DNA of 64,000 nucleotides from the NCBI RefSeq assembly GCF_004801905.1, contig NZ_SSSN01000003.1:868001-932000 (forward strand), read 5' to 3'. The stretch comes from Orlajensenia flava. GTDB taxonomy: Bacteria; Actinomycetota; Actinomycetes; Actinomycetales; Microbacteriaceae. The notes beneath the pieces are model-generated. The model saw only the letters and a program-made list of their open reading frames with translations, made no database searches and had not been told where the DNA came from. A program made the translations under genes and the position numbers. Below are positions 28,252 through 38,142 of this stretch, one piece after another; within the stretch, counting starts at the first letter, position 1; every line of letters starts with the position of its first letter.

Positions 28252-29277
28252 TCAGAGCCGCACGATCATCTTGCCGATGTTCGCACCGTTCATGACTCCG
28301 GTGAAGGCGTCGAAGGTGGCGTCGATGCCGTCGACGACGGTCTCATCCCACGTGATCAGCCCATCGGCGAGCCATCCGCGCATGTCGGCCGCGAAGGCGG
28401 GCAGGTGCGACCAGTAGTTGACGATGGTGAAGCCGGAGAGGGTCAGCCCGCGGGTGATGACGTTCGAGAGGTACTTCACGCCCGGGTCGGAGGTGGCGTT
28501 GTAGACCGAGATGGCGCCGCAGAGCGCCGCGCGTCCGCCGTCGTTGAAGGAGCGCAGTGCGGCCTCCAGGTGCTCGCCGCCGACATTGTCGAAGTACACG
28601 TCGATGCCGTCGGGCGCGGCCGAGCGCAGCGAGCGGGCGATGCCGCCCTCGGTGTAGTCGAAGCCGGCATCGAAACCGTATCGCTCGGTCAGCAGCCCGA
28701 CCTTCTCGGCCGTCCCGGCGCTCCCGACCACGCGGGACGCCCCCATGAGGCGCGCCAGCTGACCGACCATGCTGCCGACCGCGCCCGCGGCACCCGAGAC
28801 GAAGACGACGTCGCCCTCGCGGAGTCCTGCGACGAGCTTGAGTCCGATCCACGCCGTGAACCCGGTGACACCCAGGACGCTCAGCGCGAGCGAGCTCGGC
28901 AGCCCGTCGGGCACGCGCGCCGGCCGGAACTCGCGGGCGTCGGCCTGGGAGACATCTCGCCAGCCGAGGTCGTGCACCACGACATCGCCGACGGAAAGCC
29001 CCTCGGCTCGCGAGGCGACGACGGTGCCCACTGCTCCCCCGGTCATCACCTCGCCGAGGACGAACGGCGGGATGTAGGAGCGCATGTCGTTCATGCGTCC
29101 GCGCATGTAGGGGTCGACCGAGAGGAACTCGTTGCGCACGCGCACCTCGCCGTTGGCGAGCGGCGGAAGCTCGGCTTCGACGCGCACGATGTCCTCTCCC
29201 GTCGGTTCGCCCACGGGGCGCCGCACGAGGTGCCATTGGATGCTGGTTGCCGTCTCCGTCGCCGTCTGCTCAGTCAC
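28252..29277 (-). CDS. Zinc-independent NADP-dependent oxidoreductase (MDR, leukotriene-B4-DH/CurA type)
   Basis: 341 residues. The catalytic domain reads NEFLSVDPYMRGRMND, typical of the zinc-free MDR branch that reduces alkenal/enone double bonds. The Rossmann motif VFVSGAAGAVGSMVGQLARLMGA lies near 155-177, and DVYFDNVGGEHLEAAL marks the same subfamily (VYFDNVGG). The zinc-ligand cysteines of alcohol dehydrogenases are absent. GTG start supported by TAGGAT 6 nt upstream. Likely detoxifies reactive enones; inferred from the family. Confidence 0.92.
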   Translation of the reverse strand: MTEQTATETATSIQWHLVRRPVGEPTGEDIVRVEAELPPLANGEVRVRNEFLSVDPYMRGRMNDMRSYIPPFVLGEVMTGGAVGTVVASRAEGLSVGDVVVHDLGWRDVSQADAREFRPARVPDGLPSSLALSVLGVTGFTAWIGLKLVAGLREGDVVFVSGAAGAVGSMVGQLARLMGASRVVGSAGTAEKVGLLTERYGFDAGFDYTEGGIARSLRSAAPDGIDVYFDNVGGEHLEAALRSFNDGGRAALCGAISVYNATSDPGVKYLSNVITRGLTLSGFTIVNYWSHLPAFAADMRGWLADGLITWDETVVDGIDATFDAFTGVMNGANIGKMIVRL

Positions 29278-29283
29278 GGGACG

Positions 29284-29289
29284 ATCCTA
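29284..29289 (-). promoter_or_regulatory. -10 element, leaderless MDR promoter
   Basis: TAGGAT ends 6 nt before the GTG start at 29277; no ribosome binding site. Confidence 0.5.
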
Positions 29290-29342
29290 GGCGACCGCGA
29301 TCGACGCCTCGTGAGCCGAGACGCCGATCGCGGGTTGGTGCC

Positions 29343-30152
29343 TCAGTTGCGGCGCGCTCGGCGGGCGAACAGCCAGGAGCCCCAGAGGTAGGCCGCCGCG
29401 ATGATCACGAGACACCACCCCATCGCCCACAACGGCCGGGTTCCGGCATCCGTTCCCATCAGCAGGCCGCGGATGGTCTCGATGATCGGCGTGATGGGCT
29501 GGTTCTCGGCGATCCACTGCAGCCAACTCGGCATGGTGTCCGTCGGCACGAACGCGCTGGAGAGGTAGGGAAGGAACAGCAGCGCGAAGCCGTAGCCGTT
29601 CGCGGCCTCGACGCTGCGCGCGGCCAGTCCGATCGCGGCGTAGAGCCAGGTGATGGCCAGGATGAACACGGCGATCACTCCGATGGCGCCGAGCCAGTCG
29701 AGCACGTCGGCGTTCGGACGGAAGCCGAGCAGCAGGGCGACGCCGATGACGACGCCGGTCGCCAGCAGGTTGCGGGCGAGGCTGGCGACGACGTGCCCTG
29801 TCAGGACGCTCATCGCTCTCAACGGCATCGTGCGGAACCGGTCGATGATGCCGTTGGACATGTCGTCAGCGACGTCGACGGCAGTCGATGCCGCGCCGAA
29901 CCCCGCGCACAGCAGGATGATGCCCGGCACCACGTAGTCGACGTACCCGCCGCGGCCGCCGTCGATCGCGCCGCCGAACACGAAGGTGAACAGCAGCATC
30001 AGCATGGTCGGCAGCATGATCGCCATGATCATCGCGTCGACGTTGCGGACGGTGTGGCGGAGGCTCCGACCGATCATCACTCCCGTGGTCACGAGTCGGG
30101 TGGGACGCCGCACGCGGGGCGCGGTGGTCATGGTCATGGTCGCGGTGCTCAT
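29343..30152 (-). CDS. ABC-2 type permease (DrrB-like)
   Basis: 269 residues with six membrane segments and the ABC-2 transporter pattern, including the re-entrant MSNGIIDRFRTMPLRAMSVLTGH motif typical of DrrB daunorubicin-type permeases. The N-terminus is basic (RVRRPTRLVTTGVMIGRSLRHTVRN). The ATG at 30152 overlaps the ATPase stop (ATGA). With the preceding gene it forms a drug or lipid exporter. No substrate evidence beyond the family and the adjacent TetR regulator. Confidence 0.92.
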   Translation of the reverse strand: MSTATMTMTTAPRVRRPTRLVTTGVMIGRSLRHTVRNVDAMIMAIMLPTMLMLLFTFVFGGAIDGGRGGYVDYVVPGIILLCAGFGAASTAVDVADDMSNGIIDRFRTMPLRAMSVLTGHVVASLARNLLATGVVIGVALLLGFRPNADVLDWLGAIGVIAVFILAITWLYAAIGLAARSVEAANGYGFALLFLPYLSSAFVPTDTMPSWLQWIAENQPITPIIETIRGLLMGTDAGTRPLWAMGWCLVIIAAAYLWGSWLFARRARRN

Positions 30153-31060
30153 GCCGCCACCTCCTGTTCTGCGTCGATGGTGCTCTGGGGTGCGGCGCCC
30201 GTGATGGTGAGGAACACGTCGTCGAGGCTCGGCTTGCGCACGACCACGTGGACGGCGACGGATGCCGGGTCGGCCGCCACATCGGCGAGCACCCGGCGGA
30301 GGGAGTCGAGGCTGCCGTCCGTCGGAATCTCGCGAAGTAGGACGCCGTCGGCCGACCGGACCTCGACGAGCTCGCCGCCGATGCGCGCTTTCAACTGCGC
30401 GGCCGAGCCCTCGGCGACGATGCGGCCGCCGTCGAGCACCGCGATGCGATCGGCCAGCGCATCCGCCTCGTCGAGGTACTGCGTCGTGAGCAGGATGGTC
30501 GTGCCGGCGGACGCGAGCTCTCGGATGGTCCGCCACAGGGCCTGGCGACTGCGGGCGTCGAGACCTGTCGTCGGTTCGTCGAGGAACAGTACGGGCGGAT
30601 CGGCGACCAGCCCCAGGGCGATGTCCAGCCGGCGCCGCATGCCACCCGAGTAGCTCTTGGCGCGTCTCGCCGCCGCGTCCGTCAGGTCGAAGCGGGTGAG
30701 CAGCTCAGTCGCTCGGGCGCGCGCCTGCTCCGCAGAGAAACCCGAGAGCCGCGCGAGCATGCGCAGGTTCTCCTCCCCCGTGAGCACCTCGTCGACGGCC
30801 GCGTATTGACCCGTCAGGCTGACGGCCTCGCGAACGCCGTCGGGGTCTTCGGCGACATCGTGGCCTGCGACGATGGCCGTGCCGGAGTCGGCAGCCGTGA
30901 GGGTGGCGAGGATGTTGATGAGTGTCGTCTTGCCCGCCCCGTTCGGGCCGAGCAGGGCGAAGATCGATCCGGCCTCGACCGCGAGGTCGACGCCGTCGAG
31001 AACATGCTGATTCCCGAAGCTCTTGCGCAGGGAACGCACGTCGATGGCTGGATTGGTCAT
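30149..31060 (-). CDS. ABC transporter ATPase (DrrA-like)
   Basis: 303 residues. Walker A LLGPNGAGKTT (about 35-45), Q-loop SLTGQYAAVDE, signature YSGGMRRRLDIALGL, Walker B VLFLDEPTTGLD and switch-His region TTILLTTQYLDEAD, the DrrA form. The C-terminal domain ends GAAPQSTIDAEQEVAA. Start at 31060 (MTNPAIDVRSL) chosen over upstream in-frame codons. Divergent from a TetR regulator, which probably represses it through repeats in the shared 126-bp gap. Confidence 0.94.
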   Translation of the reverse strand: MTNPAIDVRSLRKSFGNQHVLDGVDLAVEAGSIFALLGPNGAGKTTLINILATLTAADSGTAIVAGHDVAEDPDGVREAVSLTGQYAAVDEVLTGEENLRMLARLSGFSAEQARARATELLTRFDLTDAAARRAKSYSGGMRRRLDIALGLVADPPVLFLDEPTTGLDARSRQALWRTIRELASAGTTILLTTQYLDEADALADRIAVLDGGRIVAEGSAAQLKARIGGELVEVRSADGVLLREIPTDGSLDSLRRVLADVAADPASVAVHVVVRKPSLDDVFLTITGAAPQSTIDAEQEVAA

Positions 31061-31073
31061 CTCGGGGCCTTTC

Positions 31074-31146
31074 TGTGTAGTGGGTATAGTGTGTGTACGA
31101 CCTACGCGAGCGTATATGGCATACACATTTGTTTAAGTCATACACA
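31074..31146. promoter_or_regulatory. Divergent promoter region with CATACACA/TGTGTA repeats
   Basis: The AT-richer gap between the DrrA-like gene and the TetR gene. CATACACA occurs at 31120-31127 and again at 31139-31146, 19 bp apart. TGTGTA, the inverse of its core, is at 31074-31079, and GTGTGTAC at 31091-31098. TATAGT (31085-31090, plus) may be the TetR -10. These short repeats are the likely TetR-binding elements. Confidence 0.45.
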
Positions 31147-31186
31147 GTTCCATGACGGGTGTCAATGGATCGAGAAAGGTGGCTCC

Positions 31187-32086
31187 ATGACGGATGTCGA
31201 AGACGCGCTACCCCGCGGAGTGGCGCTGACCTGGGGGGTCGCTGAGAACCCCCAGCGCGGGCCACGGCGCGAGCTTTCCATCGAGCGGATCGTCGAGACG
31301 GCGGTCGAGATCGCCGATGCCGAAGGGCTCGGCGCGGTCTCGATGAGCCGGGTTGCCACCGCCCTGGGCTTCACCACGATGTCGCTCTACCGCTACGTCA
31401 CGAGCAAGGACGACCTCCTCGTGCTCATGGGCGACGCGGCTTCAGAGGTGCCGATTCCCCCCGACACCGGGGGCGATGACTGGCGTGGCGGGGTGAGTCG
31501 CTGGGCGGTGGCCGCTCGAGCCGCGTACCGGGCGCATCCGTGGATGGTCGACCTGCCGATCAATGGTGCGCCGATGACGCCGAACACCCTGCTGATGGCC
31601 GACTGGATGCTGCGCGAGCTCGCACCCCTCCCCCTCGATGACGACGAGAAGATGGCCACCCTGCTGCTGCTGTCGAGCTACGTTCGGGCGACCGCGGCGA
31701 TCGAACGCGACATCTCCGCCCTCATCTCTGCGGGAACGTCGGCGGACAGTCGCCGTCAGTCCGAGGCGCTGGCCACGCTGGTCACCCCTGAACGTTTTCC
31801 GTCGCTCAGCCCGCTCGTCGCCGCAGGTCTGTACGACCGCGACGATGACAACACGTTCGACGACTTCGCATTCGGGCTCGGACGCATCCTCGACGGCATC
31901 GACCTCCACACGCGCGACGTCGAGAAGCGGCCGGACGCGCCGGTCGAGCAGTACGAGATCCCCCGCGACAAAGCGGTCCGGGAGGCTGCGAAGGCGCGCC
32001 GCGAGGCGGAGGGACGCGTCCGCGAGGCTCTCAAGCGCGAGCGTGAGGCCATCAAGCGCGCGCGGGAGCGAGCCGAACGCGGCTAG
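31187..32086 (+). CDS. TetR family regulator with C-terminal helical tail
   Basis: 299 residues. An N-terminal TetR domain (LSIERIVETAVEIADAEGLGAVSMSRVATALGFTTMSLYRYVTSKDDLLVLM, about 31-82) and a TetR_C type effector domain. After about residue 250 there is an extra tail, highly charged and helical (REAAKARREAEGRVREALKREREAIKRARERAERG), likely a coiled coil or nucleic-acid-contacting extension not typical of short TetR proteins. Start at 31187 with GAGAAAGGTGG upstream. It probably regulates the divergent DrrAB-like exporter. Its stop overlaps that of prmC by 3 bp. Confidence 0.92.
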   Translation: MTDVEDALPRGVALTWGVAENPQRGPRRELSIERIVETAVEIADAEGLGAVSMSRVATALGFTTMSLYRYVTSKDDLLVLMGDAASEVPIPPDTGGDDWRGGVSRWAVAARAAYRAHPWMVDLPINGAPMTPNTLLMADWMLRELAPLPLDDDEKMATLLLLSSYVRATAAIERDISALISAGTSADSRRQSEALATLVTPERFPSLSPLVAAGLYDRDDDNTFDDFAFGLGRILDGIDLHTRDVEKRPDAPVEQYEIPRDKAVREAAKARREAEGRVREALKREREAIKRARERAERG

Positions 32087-32973
32087 CGGATGGCCGTCGT
32101 GGCCCGATCGCGCCCGGTCAGGTCGCGATGATGCGCGATAGCGCGCCATCCGTCTTGCGCTAGAACACCCGCAATCGGCTCCGACTGGTGCCCGGCGTGC
32201 TCGATCACGAGGAGTCCGCCCGGTCGCAGGAGGCGGAGCGCGGTGCGGGACAGCGCCGGGATGACGTCGAGCCCGGTCTCGCCGCCGTAGAGCGCGAGGG
32301 CCGGATCGAATCGGGCGACCTCGGGATCCACCGGGGGCATGGTGGTGGGAACGTAGGGCGGATTCGAGGCGACGACGCTCACGGAGCCGTCGAGCTGGGG
32401 CAGGGCGTCGGCGAGATCGCCCTGAACGAGTGCGGTGCGACCGTCGCCGAAAGCGTCGATGTTGCGCCGGGCCCACACGTGCGCCTCAGGAGAGAGTTCG
32501 ACGGCGTAGACGCGGGCGTGCGGCACCTCGACGGTCATGGACAGGGCGATCGCACCGCTGCCCGTGCCGAGATCGACACCGATGGGTTCGGCCGAGGGAT
32601 CGGACAGCAGTGCGTCGACGGCGATCCCGGCGATGAGCTCCGTCTCCGGACGCGGGGTGAAGACGCCGGGCCCCACGAACAGCTCGAGCGAGCGGAACGC
32701 GGCGCGGCCCGTGATGTGCTGGAGCGGCTCGCGAGTGGCCCGGCGACGCGCGAGGGCCATGATGCGTTCGGCATCCGCCCTCTCGATGGCGGTGCCTGCG
32801 ATGACGCGCGCCTGCACAGCACCCCGGCTCAGGTCGAGAACGTGACCGATGAGCAACTCCGCATCGACGTCGGGTGTCGGCACGCCCGCCTGCGCGAGGA
32901 GCGTCTCGACCTTGGCGCGGAGGGGGCGAACGGGGACCGGCGCGTGGTCGGCGTCACCTGTCGTCATATTCAC
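32083..32973 (-). CDS. prmC: Peptide chain release factor N5-glutamine methyltransferase
   Basis: About 296 residues. It methylates the GGQ glutamine of release factors. Motifs: helical N-terminal domain, SAM-binding GVDLGTGSGAIALSM, and the catalytic NPPYVP. The annotated start is GTG at 32973, because TACATT ends 7 nt upstream in the leaderless spacing used elsewhere in this window; an ATG 6 nt downstream (32967) is the alternative. It is normally adjacent to prfA (its substrate gene), but here cysK-cysE lies between. Confidence 0.93.
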   Translation of the reverse strand: MNMTTGDADHAPVPVRPLRAKVETLLAQAGVPTPDVDAELLIGHVLDLSRGAVQARVIAGTAIERADAERIMALARRRATREPLQHITGRAAFRSLELFVGPGVFTPRPETELIAGIAVDALLSDPSAEPIGVDLGTGSGAIALSMTVEVPHARVYAVELSPEAHVWARRNIDAFGDGRTALVQGDLADALPQLDGSVSVVASNPPYVPTTMPPVDPEVARFDPALALYGGETGLDVIPALSRTALRLLRPGGLLVIEHAGHQSEPIAGVLAQDGWRAIAHHRDLTGRDRATTAIR

Positions 32974-32980
32974 GTCAAGG

Positions 32981-32986
32981 AATGTA
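32981..32986 (-). promoter_or_regulatory. -10 element, leaderless prmC promoter
   Basis: TACATT ends 7 nt before the GTG at 32973 (13 nt before the ATG at 32967). This decides the choice of start. Confidence 0.4.
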
Positions 32987-33056
32987 ACCCACCTGTCTGG
33001 GAGGCGTGGATCGCCGTAGGCTGAACCCAGCCAGCACTCCCGTCGAAGGGACAGCA

Positions 33057-33992
33057 ATGTCGAAGATCTACGCCAGCATCACCGACGTCGTGGGGCGAAC
33101 CCCTCTCGTCCGGCTCAACCGCGTGACCGATGGCGCCGACGCCACCGTATTGGCGAAGCTCGAGTTCTACAATCCGTCGGCGAGCGTGAAGGACCGGTTG
33201 GGCGTCGCCATCGTCGACGCCGCAGAGGCATCGGGCGAGCTTCAGCCCGGCGGAACGATCGTCGAGGGGACGAGCGGCAACACCGGCATCGCCCTCGCGA
33301 TGGTCGGCGCGGCCCGCGGCTACCGCGTGATGGTCGCGATGCCCGAGACGATGAGCACCGAACGCCGTGCCCTGCTCCGGGCGTACGGAGCCGAGCTCGT
33401 GCTGACCCCGGGGTCGGAAGGCACGCGCGGAGCGGTGCAGGCGGCCGAGCGCATCGTCGCAGAGACCCCCGGCGCGGTGCTGGCCCGTCAGTTCGAGAAC
33501 GAAGCGAACCCTGAGATCCACCGCCGCACCACCGCTGTCGAGGTGTGGGACGACACCGACGGAGAGGTCGACATCTTCGTATCCGGCATCGGAACGGGCG
33601 GGACCATCACCGGCACCGGCCAGGTGCTCAAGGAGCGCAAGCCCGGAGTGCAGGTCGTCGGGGTGGAGCCGGCCGAGTCGCCCATCCTCAATGGCGGCGC
33701 GCCAGGACCGCACAAGATCCAGGGCATCGGAGCCAACTTCGTGCCCGACATCCTCGATCGCGACGTGTACGACGAGATCATCGACGTCGACATCGACCAG
33801 TCGGTGGCGATGGCCAGGCGACTCGCTGTCAAGGAGGGCATCCTCGCCGGCATCAGCTCGGGCGCGACCGTCACCGCGGCCGTCGAGCTCGCCAAGCGCC
33901 CGGAGAACGCTGGCAAGACGATCGTCGTCATCATCGCCAGCTATGGCGAGCGCTATCTCTCCACAGTGCTGTTCGAGGGTCTCCTCGACTGA
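33057..33992 (+). CDS. cysK: Cysteine synthase (O-acetylserine sulfhydrylase)
   Basis: 311 residues. It makes cysteine from O-acetylserine and sulfide. PLP Lys is in [11 protein letters not shown] (about 36-46), followed by the substrate loop [13 protein letters not shown] and the phosphate-binding [12 protein letters not shown]. The C-terminal region [14 protein letters not shown] is standard. Start at 33057 with GGGACAG upstream; a TAGGCT -10 candidate is at 33017-33022. Followed by cysE, so the two-step cysteine pathway is encoded together. Nothing unusual in length. Confidence 0.96.
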   Translation: MSKIYASITDVVGRTPLVRLNRVTDGADATVLAKLEFYNPSASVKDRLGVAIVDAAEASGELQPGGTIVEGTSGNTGIALAMVGAARGYRVMVAMPETMSTERRALLRAYGAELVLTPGSEGTRGAVQAAERIVAETPGAVLARQFENEANPEIHRRTTAVEVWDDTDGEVDIFVSGIGTGGTITGTGQVLKERKPGVQVVGVEPAESPILNGGAPGPHKIQGIGANFVPDILDRDVYDEIIDVDIDQSVAMARRLAVKEGILAGISSGATVTAAVELAKRPENAGKTIVVIIASYGERYLSTVLFEGLLD

Positions 33993-34025
33993 GGCTCGTC
34001 ACGCATGAGTCCCGGGATGCGCCGA

Positions 34026-34031
34026 TAGCCT
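34026..34031 (+). promoter_or_regulatory. -10 element, leaderless cysE promoter
   Basis: TAGCCT ends 6 nt before the cysE ATG, in the 45-bp gap after cysK, so cysE may be transcribed independently as well. Confidence 0.4.
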
Positions 34032-34037
34032 AGGTGC

Positions 34038-34610
34038 ATGTCATTCTTCGTCGCGCTGCGTGAAGACGTCGCGACGGCGAGATCGCACGACCCTGCCTCG
34101 CAGAGCGACCTCGAGGTCGTGCTGGCCTACTCCGGCCTGCACGCCGTCTGGGGCTACCGGCTCACGCACCGGCTCTGGCTTGCCGGGTACCGGCTGCCCG
34201 CCCGACTGCTCTCGCAGGTGCTTCGGTTCCTCACGGGAATCGAGATCCATCCGGGCGCGGTCATCGGCCGACGCCTGTTCATCGACCACGGCATGGGCGT
34301 GGTGATCGGTGCCACTGCGATCGTCGGGGACGACGTGATGCTGTATCACGGCGTCACGCTCGGTGGGAAGAGCCGGTTCCATCGACGCGAGGACAAACGG
34401 CATCCCACCCTCGAGGATGGCGTGACCGTCGGCGCGGGCGCCAAGGTGCTCGGCGACATCACCATCGGAGCCTGGTCGACCATCGGCGCGAACGCCGTGG
34501 TCACCAAGCCGGCGCCCGCACGGTCGCTGCTGCTGGGCGTCCCGGCCGTCGTGCTGCCCTCCAACGAGGACGTGACGGAGAGCGCCCGCGGCGTCGTGCT
34601 CGACGACTGA
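34038..34610 (+). CDS. cysE: Serine O-acetyltransferase
   Basis: 190 residues, the short bacterial form. It acetylates serine for CysK. The left-handed beta-helix hexapeptide repeats run from about [44 protein letters not shown] to [15 protein letters not shown]; catalytic His is in IDHGMG and YHGVTLGG. The N-terminal helical domain is reduced. The C-terminal tail ends VLDD rather than the Ile used by many SATs to dock in CysK, so complex formation is uncertain. Confidence 0.95.
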   Translation: MSFFVALREDVATARSHDPASQSDLEVVLAYSGLHAVWGYRLTHRLWLAGYRLPARLLSQVLRFLTGIEIHPGAVIGRRLFIDHGMGVVIGATAIVGDDVMLYHGVTLGGKSRFHRREDKRHPTLEDGVTVGAGAKVLGDITIGAWSTIGANAVVTKPAPARSLLLGVPAVVLPSNEDVTESARGVVLDD

Positions 34611-34655
34611 CGGGTCGGCATCTGCCGTCGTCTCCGCCCGGGTGAGGTGGGAGAG

Positions 34656-35735
34656 CTAGCCCTGGTCGCCGATGTCGGCGAGCCGGGCTTCCTCGTCGGC
34701 CTGGATGGCGGAGTCGATGATCGGCTCGAGCGCGCCGTTCATCACGGCGTCGAGGTTGTAGGCCTTGTAGCCGGTGCGGTGGTCGGCGATGCGGTTCTCG
34801 GGGAAGTTGTAGGTGCGGATGCGCTCCGAGCGATCCATCGTGCGGATCTGCGTCTTGCGGGCCGCGCTGTCGAGTTCGGCCTGCTCCTCCTGGCGGCGGG
34901 CCAGGATGCGGGCGCGCAGCACGCGCATGCCGGCCTCGCGGTTCTGCAGCTGGCTCTTCTCGTTCTGCATCGCCACCACGATTCCCGTCGGGAGGTGGGT
35001 GATGCGCACGGCCGAGTCGGTCGTGTTGACCGACTGGCCGCCGGGGCCGCTCGAGCGGTAGACGTCGATCTTCAGGTCGTTCTGGCTGATCTCGACCTCC
35101 TCCGGCTCGTCGACCTCGGGGAAGACCAGCACGCCCGTCGTGGAGGTGTGGATGCGCCCCTGCGACTCGGTCGCCGGGACGCGTTGCACGCGGTGGACGC
35201 CGCCCTCGTACTTGAGGTGCGCCCAGACGCCCTGGGACGGGTCGGTGGCGTTCGACTTGATGGCCACCTGCACGTCTTTGTAGCCACCGAGGTCGCTCTC
35301 GGTGCGCTCGAGGAGCTCCGTCTTCCAGCCCTTCGACTCCGCGTAATGGATGTACATCCGCAGCAGGTCGGCGGCGAAGAGGGCGCTCTCGGCGCCACCT
35401 TCACCCCCCTTGATCTCCATGATCACGTCGCGCCCGTCATCCGGATCGCGCGGAATCAGCAGCCGACGCAGTTTCTCCTGCGCGGTGGCGAGCTGCTCCT
35501 CGAGATCCGGGACCTCCTCGGCGAAGGCCTCGTCCTCGCGCGCGAGTTCACGCGCGGCAGCGAGGTCGTCGCCGGCCTGCTCCCACGCGCTGTTCGCCGC
35601 GACGATCTTGGACAGCTCGGCGTAACGCCGGTTGACCTTCTTGGCGCGCGCCGCATCCGCGTGCAGTGCCGGGTCGGCCAGCTGCTCCTGCAGCTCGGCG
35701 TGCTCGGCCTGCAGCACCTTCACGGAGTCGAACAT
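34656..35735 (-). CDS. prfA: Peptide chain release factor 1
   Basis: 359 residues. It terminates at UAA/UAG. The GGQ loop is in [22 protein letters not shown] and the codon-recognition region in domain 2 lies around [23 protein letters not shown]. Start ATG at 35735 shares one base with the rho stop (TGATG), so rho and prfA are coupled. Normal length. The glutamine is the substrate of the PrmC encoded nearby. Confidence 0.97.
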   Translation of the reverse strand: MFDSVKVLQAEHAELQEQLADPALHADAARAKKVNRRYAELSKIVAANSAWEQAGDDLAAARELAREDEAFAEEVPDLEEQLATAQEKLRRLLIPRDPDDGRDVIMEIKGGEGGAESALFAADLLRMYIHYAESKGWKTELLERTESDLGGYKDVQVAIKSNATDPSQGVWAHLKYEGGVHRVQRVPATESQGRIHTSTTGVLVFPEVDEPEEVEISQNDLKIDVYRSSGPGGQSVNTTDSAVRITHLPTGIVVAMQNEKSQLQNREAGMRVLRARILARRQEEQAELDSAARKTQIRTMDRSERIRTYNFPENRIADHRTGYKAYNLDAVMNGALEPIIDSAIQADEEARLADIGDQG

Positions 35736-37927
35736 CAGCGGTCGTTGTGCGAGGTGCCACCCACCTGCGGCATCGACTTGCCCACCTGCATGAGGAACTC
35801 GACGTTGGACGAGGTCTCCTTGAGGCGGCCGAGCACGGCGTCCAGCGCCTGCTGCTGGTCGAGGCCGGCGAGCGCACGGCGCAGCTTCCAGGTGATCTTG
35901 ACCTCGTCGGCGCTCATCAGCATCTCCTCGCGGCGGGTGCCCGAGGCGTTGACGTCGACGGCCGGGAAGATGCGCTTGTCGGCGAGCTGGCGCGAGAGGC
36001 GCAGCTCGGAGTTACCGGTTCCCTTGAACTCCTCGAAGATCACCTCATCCATCTTCGACCCGGTCTCGATGAGCGCCGTGGCGAGGATGGTGAGCGATCC
36101 GCCGTTCTCGATGTTGCGTGCCGCACCGAAGAAGCGCTTCGGCGGGTAGAGGGCCGAGGCGTCGACGCCGCCGGAGAGGATGCGCCCGGATGCCGGAGCA
36201 GCCAGGTTGTACGCGCGTCCGAGGCGGGTGATCGAGTCGAGAAGCACGACGACGTCGTGGCCGAGCTCGACCAGACGCTTGGCGCGCTCGATGGCGAGCT
36301 CGGCGACGGTGGTGTGGTCCTCGGCCGGACGGTCGAAGGTGGAGGCGATGACCTCGCCCTTCACCGTGCGCTGCATGTCGGTGACCTCTTCAGGGCGCTC
36401 GTCGACGAGCACGACCATGAGGTGGACCTCGGGGTTGTTGATGGCGATGGCGTTGGCGATCTGCTGCAGCACGATCGTCTTGCCGGCCTTGGGAGGCGCG
36501 ACGATGAGGCCGCGCTGGCCCTTGCCGATGGGCGCGACGAGGTCGATGATGCGCTGCGTCAGCTTGGTGGGCTCGGTCTCGAGGCGCAGGCGCTCCTGCG
36601 GGTAGAGCGGCGTGAGCTTCTGGAAGTCGACGCGAGCCGCCGCCTCGTCCACCGACTGGCCGTTGACCGAGTCGACCTTGACGATGGCGTTGTACTTCTG
36701 ACGGCCGTTGCCGTCCCCGTCGCGCGGCTGGCGGATGGCGCCCACGACCGCGTCGCCCTTGCGCAGGTTGTACTTCTTGACCTGGCCGAGGGAGACGTAG
36801 ACATCGCTCGGGCCGGGCAGGTAGCCGCTCGTGCGCACGAAGGCGTAGTTGTCGAGCACGTCGAGGATTCCGGCGACGGGGATGAGCACGTCGTCGTCCA
36901 TGATCTCGGGCTCGAGCTCGTCGCCGGGGGTGTTGGAGGCACCACGACGCTTGCGGTCGCGGTAGCGGCTGCGGCTCGAGCGCGACTCGCCCTGGCCCTG
37001 CTGGCCGTTCTGGCGATCCTCGCCCTCACCGTCCGACTTGGGCTCGGCGTTCTTCTGCCCCTGCGGGGCCTGCTGGCCCTTCTGGTCCTGCTGGCCCTTC
37101 TGGTCCTGCTGGCCCTTCTGGTTCTGGCCGTTCTGGCCGTTCTGGCCACCTTGGTTCTGACCGTTCTGACCGTTCTGGCCGTTCTGGTTCTGGCCGTTCT
37201 GGCCGCCTTGGGCGTTGTCGCCACCGCGGTTGCGGTTGCGGTTGCGGTTGCGTCCCTGGCGCTCGCCCTGCTGGGGAGCGTCGCCCTGCGCGTCGGCGTC
37301 GTCGGCCGCGGGGGTCGCAGCATCCGTCGTGGCCGACTCAGGGGCGATCGCCGGAGCGGCGGAGGCCGCCTTGTTGTTGCGGGCGGCGACGGCGTCGAGC
37401 GCGGGAACGAGGCTGTCGAGGCCGGTTCCGCCCGACGTGTTGACGTGGGCGGTGGCGGACGTGGTCGACACGCGGCGTGAACCGCGCGCGCGGGTGAGCG
37501 GGGCACCGTCGACGGGAGCGGATGCCCCGGCCTGGTCGGCTGCCTCGGCGCCGGCGGGCGGTGCGTCGGCGGCGGCCGCTGCGGGCGCCTCGACGGGTGC
37601 CGCCTCAGCCGGCACGCTGTCGGCAGGCGCGGCCTCGGCCGGCGCCTCTACAAGAGCTGTCTCAGCGGGAGCTGCCTCAGCGGGAGCCGCCTCAGCGGGC
37701 GCTGCCTCAGCGGGCGCCGCCTCAGCCGGCGCCGCCTCAGCGGGCGCCGGCTCAGCAGTAGCTGCGTCGACGGCGGGCGTCTGCGCGCCCTCGATAGCGT
37801 CGATCAGTTCGCCCTTGCGCAGCTTGGCGGCTCCGGGGACGCCGAGCTCGACAGCGAGCGCGGCGAGCTCGGCGACGCGCATGGTCGTCAGCTGCGTGCG
37901 AGTGGGGATGGTGTTGACATCGGTCAC
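35735..37927 (-). CDS. rho: Transcription termination factor Rho with long low-complexity N-terminus
   Basis: 730 residues, against about 420 in E. coli. Order: SAP-like Rho N domain (about 13-50); an Ala/Glu/Pro region with AEAAP repeats (about 57-115); an Asn/Gln/Gly region with NGQ and KGQQDQ repeats (about 235-292); an Arg-rich stretch (RNRNRNRN and [14 protein letters not shown]); then the cold-shock-like RNA-binding domain and the ATPase core with Walker [24 protein letters not shown]-loop and [12 protein letters not shown]. Actinobacterial Rho often carries an insertion domain here; the extent of Asn/Gln repeats is notable. GTG start with GGGAAGG upstream. Coupled to prfA. Confidence 0.97.
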   Translation of the reverse strand: MTDVNTIPTRTQLTTMRVAELAALAVELGVPGAAKLRKGELIDAIEGAQTPAVDAATAEPAPAEAAPAEAAPAEAAPAEAAPAEAAPAETALVEAPAEAAPADSVPAEAAPVEAPAAAAADAPPAGAEAADQAGASAPVDGAPLTRARGSRRVSTTSATAHVNTSGGTGLDSLVPALDAVAARNNKAASAAPAIAPESATTDAATPAADDADAQGDAPQQGERQGRNRNRNRNRGGDNAQGGQNGQNQNGQNGQNGQNQGGQNGQNGQNQKGQQDQKGQQDQKGQQAPQGQKNAEPKSDGEGEDRQNGQQGQGESRSSRSRYRDRKRRGASNTPGDELEPEIMDDDVLIPVAGILDVLDNYAFVRTSGYLPGPSDVYVSLGQVKKYNLRKGDAVVGAIRQPRDGDGNGRQKYNAIVKVDSVNGQSVDEAAARVDFQKLTPLYPQERLRLETEPTKLTQRIIDLVAPIGKGQRGLIVAPPKAGKTIVLQQIANAIAINNPEVHLMVVLVDERPEEVTDMQRTVKGEVIASTFDRPAEDHTTVAELAIERAKRLVELGHDVVVLLDSITRLGRAYNLAAPASGRILSGGVDASALYPPKRFFGAARNIENGGSLTILATALIETGSKMDEVIFEEFKGTGNSELRLSRQLADKRIFPAVDVNASGTRREEMLMSADEVKITWKLRRALAGLDQQQALDAVLGRLKETSSNVEFLMQVGKSMPQVGGTSHNDR

Positions 37928-38098
37928 GGTGACTGTGGTCCTTCCCCCCGGGAGAAGTCTCGCCCAGGGAAGTGCCGGCGCCCGATCGCGGATTCGAAGA
38001 AAGAACGCGCGGATCGAGGCGCGGGTGATGGCAATGGATTGCCGGGGAAACGCACCATCGGTTCGCTTTGCTGTGCGAAACCTACTGGGTGCTCGTCG

Positions 38099-38104
38099 AT
38101 TCTA
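38099..38104 (-). promoter_or_regulatory. -10 element, candidate rho promoter
   Basis: TAGAAT, in the 215-bp gap between thrB and rho. No clear -35. The implied leader is about 165 nt, long enough for the autogenous attenuation known for rho in other bacteria. Confidence 0.35.
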
Positions 38105-38142
38105 ACATCACGGCGGGGGGCGGCCCGATCACGCGACACGCC

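Noticed and set aside
28238..28253. 16-bp perfect palindrome GATCCGAGCTCGGATC between convergent genes as an operator
   Set aside because: It lies at gene 3-prime ends with no promoter nearby; may be a weak terminator or chance.
35666..37480. A long plus-strand frame antisense to rho with leucine/valine-rich runs resembling membrane helices
   Set aside because: The hydrophobic runs are the reverse complement of the Asn-Gly-Gln repeats of rho; rho is certain on the minus strand.
37924..38139. 71-codon frame upstream of rho as a leader peptide gene
   Set aside because: It contains the best -10 candidate of rho, has no ribosome binding site and its composition is unlike a protein.
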